A stretch of DNA of 64,000 bases from Sclerodactyla briareus (lineage: Eukaryota; Echinodermata; Holothuroidea; Dendrochirotida; Sclerodactylidae), in NCBI GenBank assembly GCA_026419785.1, contig JAODTK010000521.1, forward strand, positions 1-64,000. The letters run 5' to 3'. The notes beneath the pieces are model-generated. The model did no database searches. It was given only the letters and a program-made list of their open reading frames with translations, and had not been told where the DNA came from. How positions within the stretch are numbered: the first letter of the stretch is position 1; each line of letters starts with the position of its first letter. The translations under genes were made by a program, and so were the position numbers. This document shows positions 1-12,499 of this stretch, piece by piece.

Positions 1-541
1 TAAATTCAGAGTCTCGCCTGTTTATTCACCAGAAAAGTCCTCCCAGTTGGGCAGTTTATACCTAAAATTCATGGCGCCAGCGGGGGAGGAGGGGGGCTGC
101 GGGGGCTTAGCCCCCGCACTTTTTGCCATAGGCAATTTGGGCCGCCTGAATTCGGGAAGTGTGCGCGGCCTTAAAACCTGGAAGAAAATATATGAAACCT
201 ACCCATTTTAGGTTTCGTAATGCAAATTTGTGGGCAAGATTCATCCATCATAACCACAGTGCGATATGCATGCCTGGTTGCGTTCCATTATAGCCTATGC
301 CGTATTTTTTTTTCAGTCCGTGAAATGGGATTTATCAAGTAGAGTTGCAATATCTAACCGCCGCGGGTTTTAACGACCTGAACTGTTAACATGAGAAACC
401 CGTACGGTTACCAGCCACTCTAACCCTGGTACGCGCGAAATCAGAATACCATTAGGTTGTGCCCGCACGTACGACGTAGGGCAGGGAGCTACCACATATC
501 GTATACAGGCCGTTACGCAGGTTATCTGAGGGAAGTATCAT
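1..541. other. Non-coding, with a G/C-rich hairpin near the left edge
   Basis: I see no gene here. At about 70-120 there is a G-rich stretch beginning GGCGCCAGCGGGGG and a perfect stem, GCGGGGG-cttag-CCCCCGC (hairpin near 97-116). The GGCGCCA start resembles the ends of the inverted-terminus elements found elsewhere in this window, so this may be a fragment of another copy. The remainder has no recognisable coding or RNA signal. Confidence 0.4.
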
Positions 542-2285
542 CAGAGGCGGTGTGGCGCCACATGGGTGGGGGGGGGGCAGGGAGGGCCGGCTGGCCCCCC
601 CCCTATGAGTTTGGGGTCCGAAAAAATAAATCGAACAAATGATGTTTTAATGTACCACGTGTTTCGTCGGGGGTGGGTTAAGTTTAAAATACTTACCCAA
701 CTTTTTTGTATTCGTTCTCATCGAGACTCAAATCGGACTCAACTGTGCCTGTAATATATGCTTTCGCAAATGTTTACAAGTATGCGTATGTTTTACGGCG
801 GTAGCGAGCGGGGGTTTCACCCCCTCCCAATAATTATCCTGGCCGTCGGCAATTTCGGTCTGTCGCAAAGAGGAGTAGAATAGGAATGAAAGAAGAGGAA
901 GAAAGAGGAGAGGAGGAGAGTAGAGGAACAGATAGAGCGGAAAAGAAGAAGATGGGAAGGGGAAAGGAGCAGGGAAGTAAGGGAGTGGAGGAGAAGGGGC
1001 AGGGAGTTTTTTGGTTTTTTTTATATGGAAAGTGGAATAGAAAGAAAAACAGACTTTATTATCGCTATTTCTGACTTTTGGCTCTTCATCTCTTGACCCA
1101 TTCAGCGTCGCAAGAGAATGGCATCGTCGGCAAAAATTAGTTATTGTAACCGCCCCGTCGCCGTCGTGTGATTGGACGAAGTGACTCAATGGGAACTGAC
1201 GGCGTACCTTAGGCTTTGACATTCTATTTTCCATAGTTTGTCAGTTCTTCGACAGTTTTTGTTTCCTTTTTGGTCCGATATTCCAGAGATACATTATTTT
1301 GGAAAGAATTTCCGCAGAACTTAACAATGACATAGTCGTTTTAGGCGGGAATATGCGAGTGGCAAAGTGGAATGGAAGATTGTCTGAAATTTGTACTAAA
1401 TGACTGAAAATTGATCAATGCTATTGAAGTGTCAAATTTTTTTGTGCGCTTCGCGCGCAGTGTTTATCGATGGTCTGCTTCAAATACCCATGAGGCTGGG
1501 GCATAAAAAATTGGGCATCGTTTAAGGATTCGGGCAGAATTTTTTTCGCCTTCCAAATTGAAGGGTCGCCGCGTACGTGTGAGCGGGGTCGAGTATTACT
1601 GAACGCCCCATTTTACGAAAAATATTGCACCAGATTGCATCTGACGTACGTTTCAATAATTCAAATTTTTCCAAAGGGAGGCGACACTCCCTCCCCTTAG
1701 ACCCCTCGCCAATATCCGTCACCATTGCCGGATCCGTCGGCAAAACATCATCTCTAGACCCCCAATAACTCAACGTTTCGCTACGCCCCTGATTGTACTG
1801 TTTGAGTCATTATGAGTGCCACCGTTTGTTAATATTAGGTGAAATGACTCAACGTTTTTAAACCTTTCCAAATTCGCAGGACCTTCGCGGCCCTTATGTG
1901 TGACACGTGGCAGCGTGCTCACTCCGACCCATGCCGATTTACGCCATTAGATATCTTCAAATATGGCTTATTAACAAAAGTGTTTTGCAAAGTAAGCTGC
2001 CTTTCTGTAACGACGTAGGTACGGTTTCACGGGTTTTTTTTGTCAGGTGTATCCCATGAAATATGACGCTGCCTGAAAATTGTCCTGCATTCAATTTTTC
2101 CAGAAATTTATGGATTTTTGTCAAGACTCTTTGAAAACTTACAGGTATGCACCATTTTGCATTTAAGCAGTAATAATGACTCAAAACATCGCAAAAGTGG
2201 AGGGGGACACCCCTCCCTTAGACCCCCACCCCCATGATCATCATCCATGCCAATCTGCCCTCATCGAAACCCTAGCGCCGCCCTG
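542..2285 (-). mobile_element. Copy A of a ~1.7 kb non-autonomous inverted-terminus element
   Basis: The left end reads CAGAGGCGGTGTGGCGCCAC and the right end, reverse complemented, reads CAGGGCGGCGCTAGGG, giving imperfect terminal inverted repeats. Read on the - strand, the whole unit aligns with 56093-57793 read on the + strand: the same termini, the same internal CAGGGGCGTAGCGAA start at 1791, the same G/C-rich purine or pyrimidine tract, and the same ending with GCCACATGGG. A GCGCTTCGCGC hairpin lies near 1444-1460. No transposase frame is visible; the 168-residue frame at 728-1234 on the - strand is low-complexity repeat sequence. I saw no clear target-site duplication. Superfamily is unknown; hAT-like is a guess from the CAGNGGCG ends. 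Confidence 0.7.
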
Positions 2286-4150
2286 TGCCAAGCTGTTATT
2301 TCCGTCATTTTCTGCTCATTTTGGTGCAATGTGTGACAAAAACGGTCTTTGTAAGCCTAATTAGTCCCTGAGGGTAACATTGGTGTAGCTCGGGGGGGGG
2401 GTCTCGGGGCCTATCCCCCATAGTAATCAAATTAAAAAATATAGAAAAATTAAAAAACGAACCGGCTTAAAAACCTTGATAAAGTGACCACGGGATCCTC
2501 AGCCCCCCCCCACCCCCTTGTAAAAAAATCGCCCGGATTCGTCAGTTGTTAATAAATCCCACCCAATCATGTTGAATCATTCGAGATGGAATTAATATTC
2601 AGTGATCTTTATTATAGTTTCTACAGAAGTAACTTTGATCGTAGTCAGCTGGAAGGCGTGTGCGTAATGGGCAGGGGACTTGAGCTCATGGCCGCCTCCA
2701 GTCCAGGGCAAGAAGAATTTAAAGAATACGTTGGAGGTTTGTGCCTTTTCTACTTTATCACTATCATAACTTTTTTATATGCACAATTACTGGCATGTAT
2801 TGACGTCAAACTGAACAATTAAAATCGTGATCAAACCCGCCTTCAATTGCCCCCCCCCCCCCCCCCCATGAAGAATAAATGGAGAGGGGTCCCCGCCAGG
2901 CTAAAACTGGCCGGAGAAACCGGACGATCCTGCTTAATTATAAATTCTCCGTCCATAGTGTAAACAATAGGGTCCTGTAATGAAATGTAAGGGTTCCATC
3001 GGACTGGCTCGACTTTAAGCGGCTGGTCCGACTCACGGCATTCCCAAGTCACGTGCAGGCAACTTTCCTACACGATCTAAATAGGCCTGATGACAATACT
3101 GGTACCAGATGTTTGATACCATGCAGTTTTAGCCAGGAATGAAGATACGCCTCTGTCACCCTCTTCTTGGCACTTATGTCTATACCGTTCTGTCGCTCGT
3201 CGCCTTCCTTTTCCATTACCGTTTTTTTTTTTTTCTCGCAAATCCTAATATGTATGGTTCTTACTTTTAAAGGGTCATAACTTACGGTCTAATAGCGATA
3301 TCCCTTGTTCGCGTGCGTTTTCGGAATTCCTGTTCTAATGATTCAGGATCTGTTGAGTTTCCCTGGGAACAGGAAGCAATTCGTTTATAGGGATTTTTCT
3401 CAAAATGAACATTTCTGAACGTAACTCAATCTTAGAGTTTGTCACTGGTTTGTAAAAGGGCTTTTGCTGCGATCTAAGGGGGTCTGTGAGACTAAAAATT
3501 TCAGTACGCTCCCGCTCCAACCGGTGGTGGGCGCTCCATCTTTAGAATAGTGGGCCGCATCAGTATCAGCCCCCTAACTTTTATAATCACTCCGCGGTCA
3601 TGAATTCCTTAGGATAAATTTATCGGATGCGATGAATTGCGCTATGCGGTGATAAACTTGCGCAATCCAGCAAAGAGTATGGAACGCCAAACCGGCTATG
3701 GGGGAGTTTACGTGACAATGGGTTTTAGTGATAAAACAGGGATTTTGATTAATGTTTTGGGTAGTGGACGTATCCGGGGAGACATTGGCCTCTGAATGAT
3801 CTTCTCTCGGCCCTATTTGCCGCCATGCCCGGGACCTACAAACCATTTTTCAGTTCGAATCCATGAAAGCCTCATTCCCCAATGCGATAGTGCGTGAGCC
3901 AGTGAGGTAATGGACTAATGGGGAGGGTCATGTTGCGCCGGCGCCCACGAAGTATAATGTGACATGCAAAGGAAGGAGATATGTTGGTGCGTTAGTGAGT
4001 GGCCGGGGGAGGGTGGGGTGTGTGTTGTGGCTGCTTGAGAGGAGCAGGGTAGAGGGGTTTTCCAGAGGGTCCTCGATCCCCCAGCATGTGTATTGACGGA
4101 CGGAAACTTCACCCTACCCTCATGTGAAGAAAGAGGCGGGAATAAGAAAC
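2286..4150. other. No gene recognised; homopolymer-rich non-coding DNA
   Basis: This stretch has short open frames on both strands with no recognisable family. It contains a G9 run near 2391, C-rich runs near 2503 and 2850-2867, and a G-rich segment near 4000. The text around 2380-2420 resembles the G-rich edge of the inverted-terminus elements but I cannot define both ends. Confidence 0.4.
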
Positions 4151-4169
4151 GGAAAGAGGAACGGGAAAA

Positions 4170-5880
4170 ACAATAAGCTAAGCGGGGTGGGGTTGCGCGG
4201 GTAGGGTCCGGGGTAGGGTAAATATCGATTCACATTGCATCTGAATCGGGCCTGGCCGAGGCGTCAACAGCTTCTTCGTCAACAAGATCCATGCTTTCAG
4301 AAGAAAGCTCGCTGACGTCCCAGGACAATTCCAGTCGCTACGAATGTTGATCGAAGCTTGATGGACACACCTCGCTTCGTCGTTCCGCTCACCGGACACA
4401 GGATGAAGTACGCAGAGCTGTCATGGGATCCGCGACAAAGTCCTGTGAGTTGGATCCGCTTCTACATGGCTATTGAAGAAGTGCCTTGATCCATTGCTAC
4501 CACTCATGACCAACATCATCAACAAGGTCGACTTCAGATTCTAGCGTCCCTGCCGGGTTCAAGACACACGGGTCAAGCCACTTTTCAAGGCCCGAGCATC
4601 AGATAAGGAGTCAATGCAGAATACGGCCGATATCAAACCTCCGTTGCTAAAAGAGATTTCTTGAGAAAATAGTCTCCACACGAATCGATGAACATCTGCG
4701 AGAACATAATCTTCAAGATCCTATGCAGTCCCGCTACCTCATTCATGTGCAGTCGACCTGAAAAGCTATTTAAGAAGGTTACTACACCCACGACATCATT
4801 CAAGCTCAGATAATAAGTACTAGTGGCGCTGGTCCTCTTGGACCTATCCGCAGTCTTTGACGTCATCGATCATGACATTATTTGAAGAGGCGAACTCATC
4901 CTATGGAATTACTGATGGAGCTCTAACTTGTTCAAATCTTACATGAGAAGTTGTAATCAGTAATGGGTTCTCAGTTGTACTGCCTCTACTCGAAGCCATC
5001 CGGTGACATTTGTCGACGCCATGGCCTCGGATACCATTGTTACGCCGATGACCTCAGTTGTATAGCCATCATAAAACCTTATGACGCCACATGGAGCGAA
5101 AACGCGCAGAAACTGGCGACATCTTGACAGAAATAAGTGCCTGGATGATGCAACCCCACAGAAGATTCGAATCACGACAAAGAACGAGTAATCGTTTCTC
5201 ATCGATGCAGCGAGTTCCCCGGCAACCCGACGCGTACAGATAGCCATCAACGGAGATGCCACACAAAAGGCAACTCAATCTGTGAAGAACCTCGGTATAT
5301 ACTCGATAGCCGCACTTACATGGAGAAACAAGTAAAAATCAATCGTGAAGTCATGCCATTTCCACTTCGCACATCGGACTTGTATTCCGACTACATACAC
5401 CCAAACGTTGCAAGAGGCTCATCCACTCAATCGTGACATATCGCATGGACTATTGCAATGCGATTCTCTACGGGTGGCCGGCAAATTGATTGACCGTATC
5501 CAAAATGTACAGAACTCCGCAGCACGCAGTTATAACCATGTTCAAAGAAGAGGACCATATCACACCCAGTTTGAAGTCACTGCATTGGTACCCGTGGATT
5601 GGAATTTCGAATAAAGTTGTCAAAGCTGGATGCACCCATTCAAAATGTATACATGGCGAATCGCCACCATACCTCAAGGAGCTTTTGACGGTTCACGAGT
5701 CAGCGAGGTCTCATTCGATCGATGATGAGTTGCTCTAACCATCCCGAGAAATCGGACGGCAACATATGGAAAAAGATATCCAAATGCTGCAGAGTCCAAA
5801 CTGTGAATTGGATCCCTGACCGATCGAAATGTGGAAGCCTCGATCAGTTTAAAAACAAATCTTAAACAAACACACTTTTT
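4170..5880 (+). mobile_element. Non-LTR retrotransposon relic (CR1/L2-like), reverse transcriptase
   Basis: Frame-hopping translation gives a recognisable CR1/L2-type reverse transcriptase. In order: a conserved block near 4500-4660 (PISNL-type text at about 4630), IVSTRIDEHL near 4670, the LLDLSAVFDVIDHD motif at about 4833-4880 (RT block with catalytic Asp), and the catalytic YADD box at about 5041-5052. These are followed by LDYCNAILYGWPANLIDRIQ near 5450-5510 and the C-terminal HGESPPYLKELL region near 5650-5690. Stops and frameshifts make it non-functional as written. No endonuclease domain is visible upstream, so it is 5'-truncated. The end is an A/T-rich stretch near 5860-5890. Confidence 0.85.
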
Positions 5881-6690
5881 AAATTTGATACGGTTGTAAA
5901 TTTAATCTTCCCCTATGTATATTTTCTACTTCTTTTTTTAAACATATTTATGGTAACTTTTCACGTATTTATTGTATTTTGAAGCAGTTTTCGAAATGTT
6001 CTTATTTTTCCAACATAGGCATTTAATTCGAAAATGTCTTATCTTTCTCCTACAATTTTACTTCCTATTCATTTAGCATTCACAGTCTTTTACTCCATAG
6101 CCGTTTCTTGCTGTTGACCATGTTAATGGCCATTTATCGATGTTCATTTTGTGTTTGATATTGTTATTCCGTGTGTTCAGAGCCTTGAACAACTCTCGTT
6201 GGATATGTGGGCGTATTATAAATTTGGTATTATTATTATATTTATTATAACCCCAAGTTATGATGTCTTGTGGATCAGTGAGGAAAGTAGAAAGAGTAAG
6301 TACCACAGGTGGAGCCGTGAAGCATGATTTCTTACATGTTGTTCTGAGCAGAGTAACCAAGCTCAATTTTCGGCTCAATTGACTGAAATGCTTTCTAGCT
6401 ACCTCACTTCGCCTATATGGATAACGATGATAATAAGACTGCTGTCTAAGGAAAGGTAGGCGGGGGATGGTGAAGGCAGCTGTCTGATTCGTGATCGTCA
6501 CTTGCGCTTCTCACGCTCCTACAAGTACTGAGAAATTCTTGGTACTAAAAACCTCTGGCCGACCAGGCATAGTTCCACGCCTGTGAAGCGGACCAAAGGG
6601 GGAACTTGTGCTTCTCTCAAATAAAATCCCGCTCCTTTCTCCGTTATTGTAGGCGCGAGACGTCCGATAAAATTTTCGTACGACATTTTT
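5881..6690. other. No gene recognised
   Basis: A/T-rich sequence follows the retrotransposon 3' end. There is a 142-residue open frame on the - strand at 6073-6501, but it has no family signature and no splice-site or start context that convinces me it is coding. Confidence 0.35.
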
Positions 6691-6695
6691 ATCGC

Positions 6696-6765
6696 CACAA
6701 GTGTGAACACTCCATACGATAAATTATTCGTATAGTATCGTATCGCACAAGTGTGAACAGCGCTT
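6696..6765. repeat. Direct repeat CACAAGTGTGAACA flanking a small palindrome
   Basis: CACAAGTGTGAACA occurs twice, near 6697 and 6746. Between the copies is a near-palindrome made of ACGATA, ATTCGTATAG and TATCGT. This looks like the terminus of a small hairpin-forming MITE, but the partner end is not clear. Confidence 0.45.
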
Positions 6766-6799
6766 AACGACGGTCTACTCCGTAGCGTCGCATCGTTAA

Positions 6800-7205
6800 G
6801 GGCGGTACTCTATAACGATATAGTGTCGTGCAACGATCCGATATGATTGGTTCAGGCCGATAGAACGGCGCCTATTAATGACGCATGGAACACAGGGCCA
6901 CATGGATGAGGAGGACTGATTCGCTTATTTGCCAAACATTCCAACGTGGGGAAAAAGCCTCTCCCGGCGTTTTGATATATATTATGTCCTATTTACGTTG
7001 AGATCAACGATTTATCGTAGGACTTTACCATTTTTCGATATGACGTATTATGATGAGGTTTTTTCGAACACTTTCGATCTTGAGAAGGTATTGTGATAAT
7101 TACAGTATTCATGACAATTGTACCCACCGCCCTCTCCTTCCTGTTCAGCCTGAAATCTATAAAGATCGTGTAGAGAAGATAGAAAAGGTATAGTGTGACC
7201 GGCCC
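6800..7205. mobile_element. Candidate MITE with TTAA-like flank
   Basis: The left end, preceded by TTAA (6796-6799), reads GGGCGGTACTCTATA. The right end, reverse complemented, reads GGGCCGGTCACACTATA and is followed by TTAT (7206-7209). About 400 bp long with no coding capacity. The TTAA-type flank would fit a piggyBac- or Kolobok-like origin, but this is inferred from two short imperfect ends only. Confidence 0.4.
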
Positions 7206-7209
7206 TTAT

Positions 7210-10200
7210 GCGGTGTGTTTGATCTACAGCAGCATTGGGCTCTATGTTAGGGGGAAGCCACTTTACTCGAGATAGTATAGATTACCACCAATTTCCACAT
7301 TTTTGTTCTATGAAGCCTGTGAAAGTCACAATTTATGTTCCTTGTACTTTGAAAAGAAGTGGGAAGGTTTATATTCACCAATGACTCAGGCTACCTCAAG
7401 CACCTTCCTGGTTGCTGATCCGCTGTTCCGGTTCCCAAATTCCAGCACTGGCATACCGTTAGGGGCCTAGCTCTGCTAGGCCTAACGTTAAACTTACCCC
7501 CACAGTGGCTGGCATTAGCACTTCCAGAATGTAGCCTTCACTGATCCAAGATACGCGCTAAAATGCCAACGTCACAATAGCCAATTACACTACTGACGTC
7601 GCTGAGGTGTGAACGCGTGCTGAACCCTGTCCAAATGCTGCTTTCCTGCCTTGAAATTGTTTAGTAATTATAGTACTAGTATGATGGGGTAGGCAACCGT
7701 CGAGCGACCGAGCTATCAAAAGCTTGTAATTTTGATCAGCGCTCATGAAGTCAGACGCTGATTAATGTGAATTAGCAATGTTTTACTTTGAACGATCCTT
7801 GCTTCAATGTTCTGTACGTCAAGTGTGAAAAGGTACAGCCTTAGGCATCCCGATAACCTGTTGCTGAAACTACATTGTTCAAGTGTAACCGTTGAGTGCG
7901 CACTTGTACTGTGTTTGTGTTGTGTCTGCCTTAAATTGTTAACACGGGTTAGGTGATTTTCAACGATGTTTTGTTCCACGTGCAAGGAGAGGAAAGGAAA
8001 ACCCAAAATAAGCGTTAAATTTCATACACTTTCCAGCAGATTATTCTTGCACAAAGCATTACGATTATTTGCTGATTCTTAGCATATTTTCAAAGTCTAT
8101 AACGTATCATAATTCAAGAGAGGTACGTCGACGAGTATGGGCAGTTGACGGGTACCCCACAAAAGGTGAAATATTGTTTTTTCGACACCACACACTGTCC
8201 AACAGCGGGGGATTTGTTAGCGGCCATACCGAAACACCCGTTATTCATTGCAATGCATAGGGCAGTGGTTACGCGAAAGCCCAGCTTTTCGCTTTCGAGG
8301 CTGCACTAAGGGACTGGAATTGCTCAATACGTGTAGACCATGTTTTCATTCAATTGCTTGAATTCAGGTCCTAATTTCTCATCCATAAAGTTATTCACAT
8401 GACTTACTTTATGGATGGAACATTTCGGAATAGATCTTGACTTCGGAATTTAAGAGTATGAAAGTGTCGCCATTTTGAAAAAGTCGTTGGAAGGGAGATT
8501 CATCTGGTAATTCCCAAAGTAGGGCCTAATACCGAAGTATTCATGGATCGCTATTATGCCAGTGCGGTATGCACAGGGCTGAATGTTTAATATTCGTTAC
8601 ACACTGGTGTTATCCTAACCTTTCGCAGTTCGAATTACTAAGCATTTTGTAGTGTGCGTGTGGCAATTTTTCTCCACAGAAACACGAAGTCATTGACATG
8701 GAACCCACTTGATCATCTACCATGCCGATGGAAAGTGGAAGGGGAAGAAAACAGTACATGAATATCCCAAAACCGTGATACACGATGTGTCAAAGAAGAT
8801 TGTACTATGACTTTGTACAGGGTCAGCTCTCGTAACACCCTCGTGACGTCAGTAGGTGGTATTTCGCTATGTGGTGTACTGTAGGCATTTGGCGTGTATC
8901 TCGGATCATTGCATAGGCATACACCCGATTACACCTACAATGAGCTGAAATATCATGATTTTCTGGCTTGCTCCATTGATGGTAAAACCTTAAAGGTTCC
9001 CGACAGTGGATGAAGCTTTCGCACATTGCCTAGATATATCCCTAGCAGTAAATCGGATAGGACAGAGCAATCCACGAATTTACTGATGTTCACTAATGAA
9101 TAACTGAGTCACACCAAACAGGCTCCCATACGAGCATCGAATAGAGACCGTGCAAGCTTGAAGGACAACTGCAGGTCAATTATGAAGCGGCTTAATATAT
9201 TTATTAGCTGAGACAAAACTGGATGCGGTCAGTCAATACCCGAAGTTCATACGACTTTCCGTTACGGACTCACAGTCCTTTGAAGTTGGGCATGTGATAT
9301 GCGCAAGATCGAAAAAAAAGCATCCCATCATGCAATAATATTTGATGTCATACTTGCACAATCCTTGCAAACGATCTTGTGTTGCTAGTGAAATTACACC
9401 CATCGAGTTACACTTCGCAGGCATTCAGCTATGGAGAGGATTGCGTAGTGGGTTGGTCGGTTTGACAGTTACTTTGGTGAGAGAACGACAAAGAAACTGC
9501 TGCTAATGGTGACTTATTCATCGAACATGACACAATGAAAATGAATTAACCTACTTTCCTGTGTTGGTCCATGGTGACGTCATTTGCATTTGATGCCAAT
9601 TGGGGTTTTCCCCAATTCATAAACTCCACTAGGAACATTGTATTGGAATCAGGTTGGACCTATAGATTACGTTTTCACTTTCAACGGATTAACCTCAAGC
9701 CTGCAGGTGTCCTTAGTTACAAGGCCAGCTAGCACAAATGAGTTGAAACCCAATATTCTGCCAAAGTGGTTAGAACTTGGCCCTTTGACGAAAATTTTTG
9801 TGACAAATCACTGTCCAGTCCTGAAAAAATCAGCCCTAATCAGTCATTTCAAAAAAACAAAATTCGCCAAAACTTACAGCGGTCATAAGTTTACTCGGGT
9901 AGTCTCCTATAAAGCATGAATTAATGCTGATTGCGATGAAAGTAGTTAACAACACTCGCTATGTTTTTGGAGAACGCCAAGGAGTAACTATGCATAGTAA
10001 CACTGACTAGGCAGTTATGGAGGTGGTGCGAGGCATCACAATATTTTTGAGCACTTAAAATGTAATCAAATCAGTGGCAGACATGTGACAACAAGAGTTG
10101 TCAGCTGTACGTGAATAATGTTAACTTTAAGTCAGTTAAGTGCATGAACGCTAGAATCACGACTTGTAATCGAATTGCTCTCAATTTTCAAGGTGTATAT

Positions 10201-12250
10201 GATCAAATTGTTTACCAATGTTTATTTAGAATGGCTTTCAATTGAGGTGTGAGTGCCCACACTTGTAAGAAAGAAATTGTTGGACAGGACAACATTGCCC
10301 ATCGGAGAGGCATGCAGATGTCATTTTGAGGTAGAGCCCGGCCTTTGCCATCCAGTGTAGGGAGGCCTCTGCTCCAAAAAGCAAATTCTAATCTACTAAA
10401 AGGTTGCCTAACTTGCTTAGTTCTCAATAGAGCACTTCTCATTAGGCCTCCCAACGTTACACTAGGCCTATGCATACTTAATTGAATGTGGAGTAACCTA
10501 GGTGTAACACATTGATTACATCAGCTTGTGGATACTTAAATAAAACCCATATGGAATCAGTGAAGTGCCTGCTGGAACTGCATGCAACTTGCTTATTAAG
10601 GTATACCATTTCCCCCCTCGTCAGATTAGTCAGATGTGACACGCACAATGGTTGGTTGAGTTGTGTTATCGTACTGGGAGCAAGTTTTGCAAATATGTTT
10701 CGCGATCAGTAAAGCAAATTTCTTTGACCACTGTGGATCAGTTTTTTAAACATGTTCTATAGTCGTCTAGGGGTCAAAAAATTGTATTCAAATATATATA
10801 CATATATATTGGGATGGTATCATGATGAAGGTTGACAATTGGCTTAGATATGCCCTGTCACAGTGTAATGATAACGTTAACATTGGAGCAGTCACACAAT
10901 ACACCACCCGGTGCGAAATAATCTGTGCATCTCCTGTGACATATTGACTCATTCTTGTATGGGTCAACAATTTTAATTTTATTGTTCATGTAACGTGCCT
11001 TAAGGCAGTTTGGTGGCTGATGAGAACTAATGAGGGATTTTTTTTTTTAGGCAAAATCCATCCAGGGTTCAAATTTGGTTGATTCGTTCAAAATGTTGAA
11101 GCTTTACTTGTTTGTTTCTTCACAGGTTGGATTGAGTATCCCTAAGTTCCAATGAGTATTTGGTATCAATGTCATCTAGTATCACTGAGAATCATGCCCA
11201 TTTTCCACACCTCAACTGCTGCAAAATTTAGTCCGGTAAGCTCGTCCTGTGCTATTGCAACACTCTGTTCAAAATAATCCGTGAGAGATTGAGCAAGTAA
11301 TTTTTCTTTTATTTTGCAGATATATTGTTGACCTACACAAAACAATGCTTGGGAATAAAAATGGAATCCTCAAGTTCAGCATCTGGTTAGTCCGGCGTCG
11401 TATGTCTTGATTGAGTTTGTGGCTCCACATTGTAAAATGTGATTCAGTTGCACACAGTGCAAAATGAGTGCACAAAAAGTGTCAATACATGTGCATTAGT
11501 AACGGTATACTTGTTTCCTTACCTTCGAACACACATGCCTAACACAGCATTTGATCATACACATGTAAATTTTTTAACACTAGACTGGAACATGAGACAA
11601 CTAACATCGTTCTCCCCATGGGCAATCCCATCAAAAGTGAAACATGATATGTGAAAGACAAAGAATCTCAAGCTGTAAAGTAACCTGGGGGTCAAATGGA
11701 CAAGCTGAGAGTTTTTTTATTATACTGTTTTAGAGTTTCAGTTTTGATTTTGAGTTTTTCATGCATTAACATTACCTAAACAGATTTATGCAGTTGGCAT
11801 TTGGCATAACTGGCCTCTAGAAAATGCGTAGATTCTTGAAAACTTGGGTGTACTTGGACTAGGATAGAAAAAAAAAATAATTGAAAGACTCCAAAACCAA
11901 AGTTGTATTTCTATCTACTAGTAACACATACTGTTATATCAGACATCGACATTTTGCGAATAAATGAAAGGATGTGCATTCCTGTGTGTTGGAACAATCA
12001 TCCCCACATCAGCTGTGTTTGATATCTTTGCTTCGATTTTTCAAATTACAATACAACACGGTCCTCAATATAAATGTCGATATAAAAGATTAAGCAGCTT
12101 GTTTAAATGGCGCTGAGGCAGATTTTGGGTGAAATTTGAGTCAGGGTGTCATAATTGTCCGTAGCTTGATGACCTTTTCTTTCTTCCTTTCCAATTCTCT
12201 CAATTTTTTTCTAATTTCCAACTAGGGGCCAGTGTCTCAATCTCTGAGGT
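7210..12250. other. Five kilobases without a recognised gene
   Basis: I read both strands and found no conserved domain, no convincing exon and no RNA gene. Notable small structures are a hairpin at about 7449-7476 (GTTAGGGGCCTAGC, loop TCT, GCTAGGCCTAAC) and an A/T dinucleotide stretch at about 10787-10812. The composition is more even here than in the repeat-rich parts of the window, so this could be ordinary intergenic or intronic DNA. Confidence 0.4.
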
Positions 12251-12490
12251 AAACGTTGCAGAATAGACATTCCAGAGTATTTCTTCAAAAGAGTGATCAA
12301 TATTGGAATAGCCCTCCTGCATTTGTTGTTTGGTCCGAAGAGTGTTATGTGCCTTCAAATAACAGTCTTGACTTGGTTTTCCAGAATTATGGGAGTCTCT
12401 TTGGTCCGTTTTCCCTTCTTCTTGGGTGTGTGGTTTTCATTTTCTCTATCAGATAGTAGTTCCGTCCGACCTTTCATATTAACTAAACAA
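12250..12490 (+). mobile_element. 3' end of a CR1-like non-LTR retrotransposon
   Basis: Combining two frames gives the typical C-terminal motif of CR1-type reverse transcriptases: FFKRVINI, then WNSPPAFVVW, then NNSLDLVFQNYG. The same WNSLPEE...FKN motif ends the relic at 35.8-36.85 kb, so this is probably another, severely 5'-truncated copy of that family. It is short and frameshifted. Confidence 0.55.
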
Positions 12491-12499
12491 AGAAGAAGA

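Noticed and set aside
728..1234. 168-residue - strand frame
   Set aside because: Lies in copy A of the inverted-terminus element and is mostly translated pyrimidine-rich low-complexity sequence.
7449..7476. Hairpin that might be a terminator or small RNA
   Set aside because: Isolated 12-bp stem with no promoter, T-run or conserved context; kept only as a note in the region entry.
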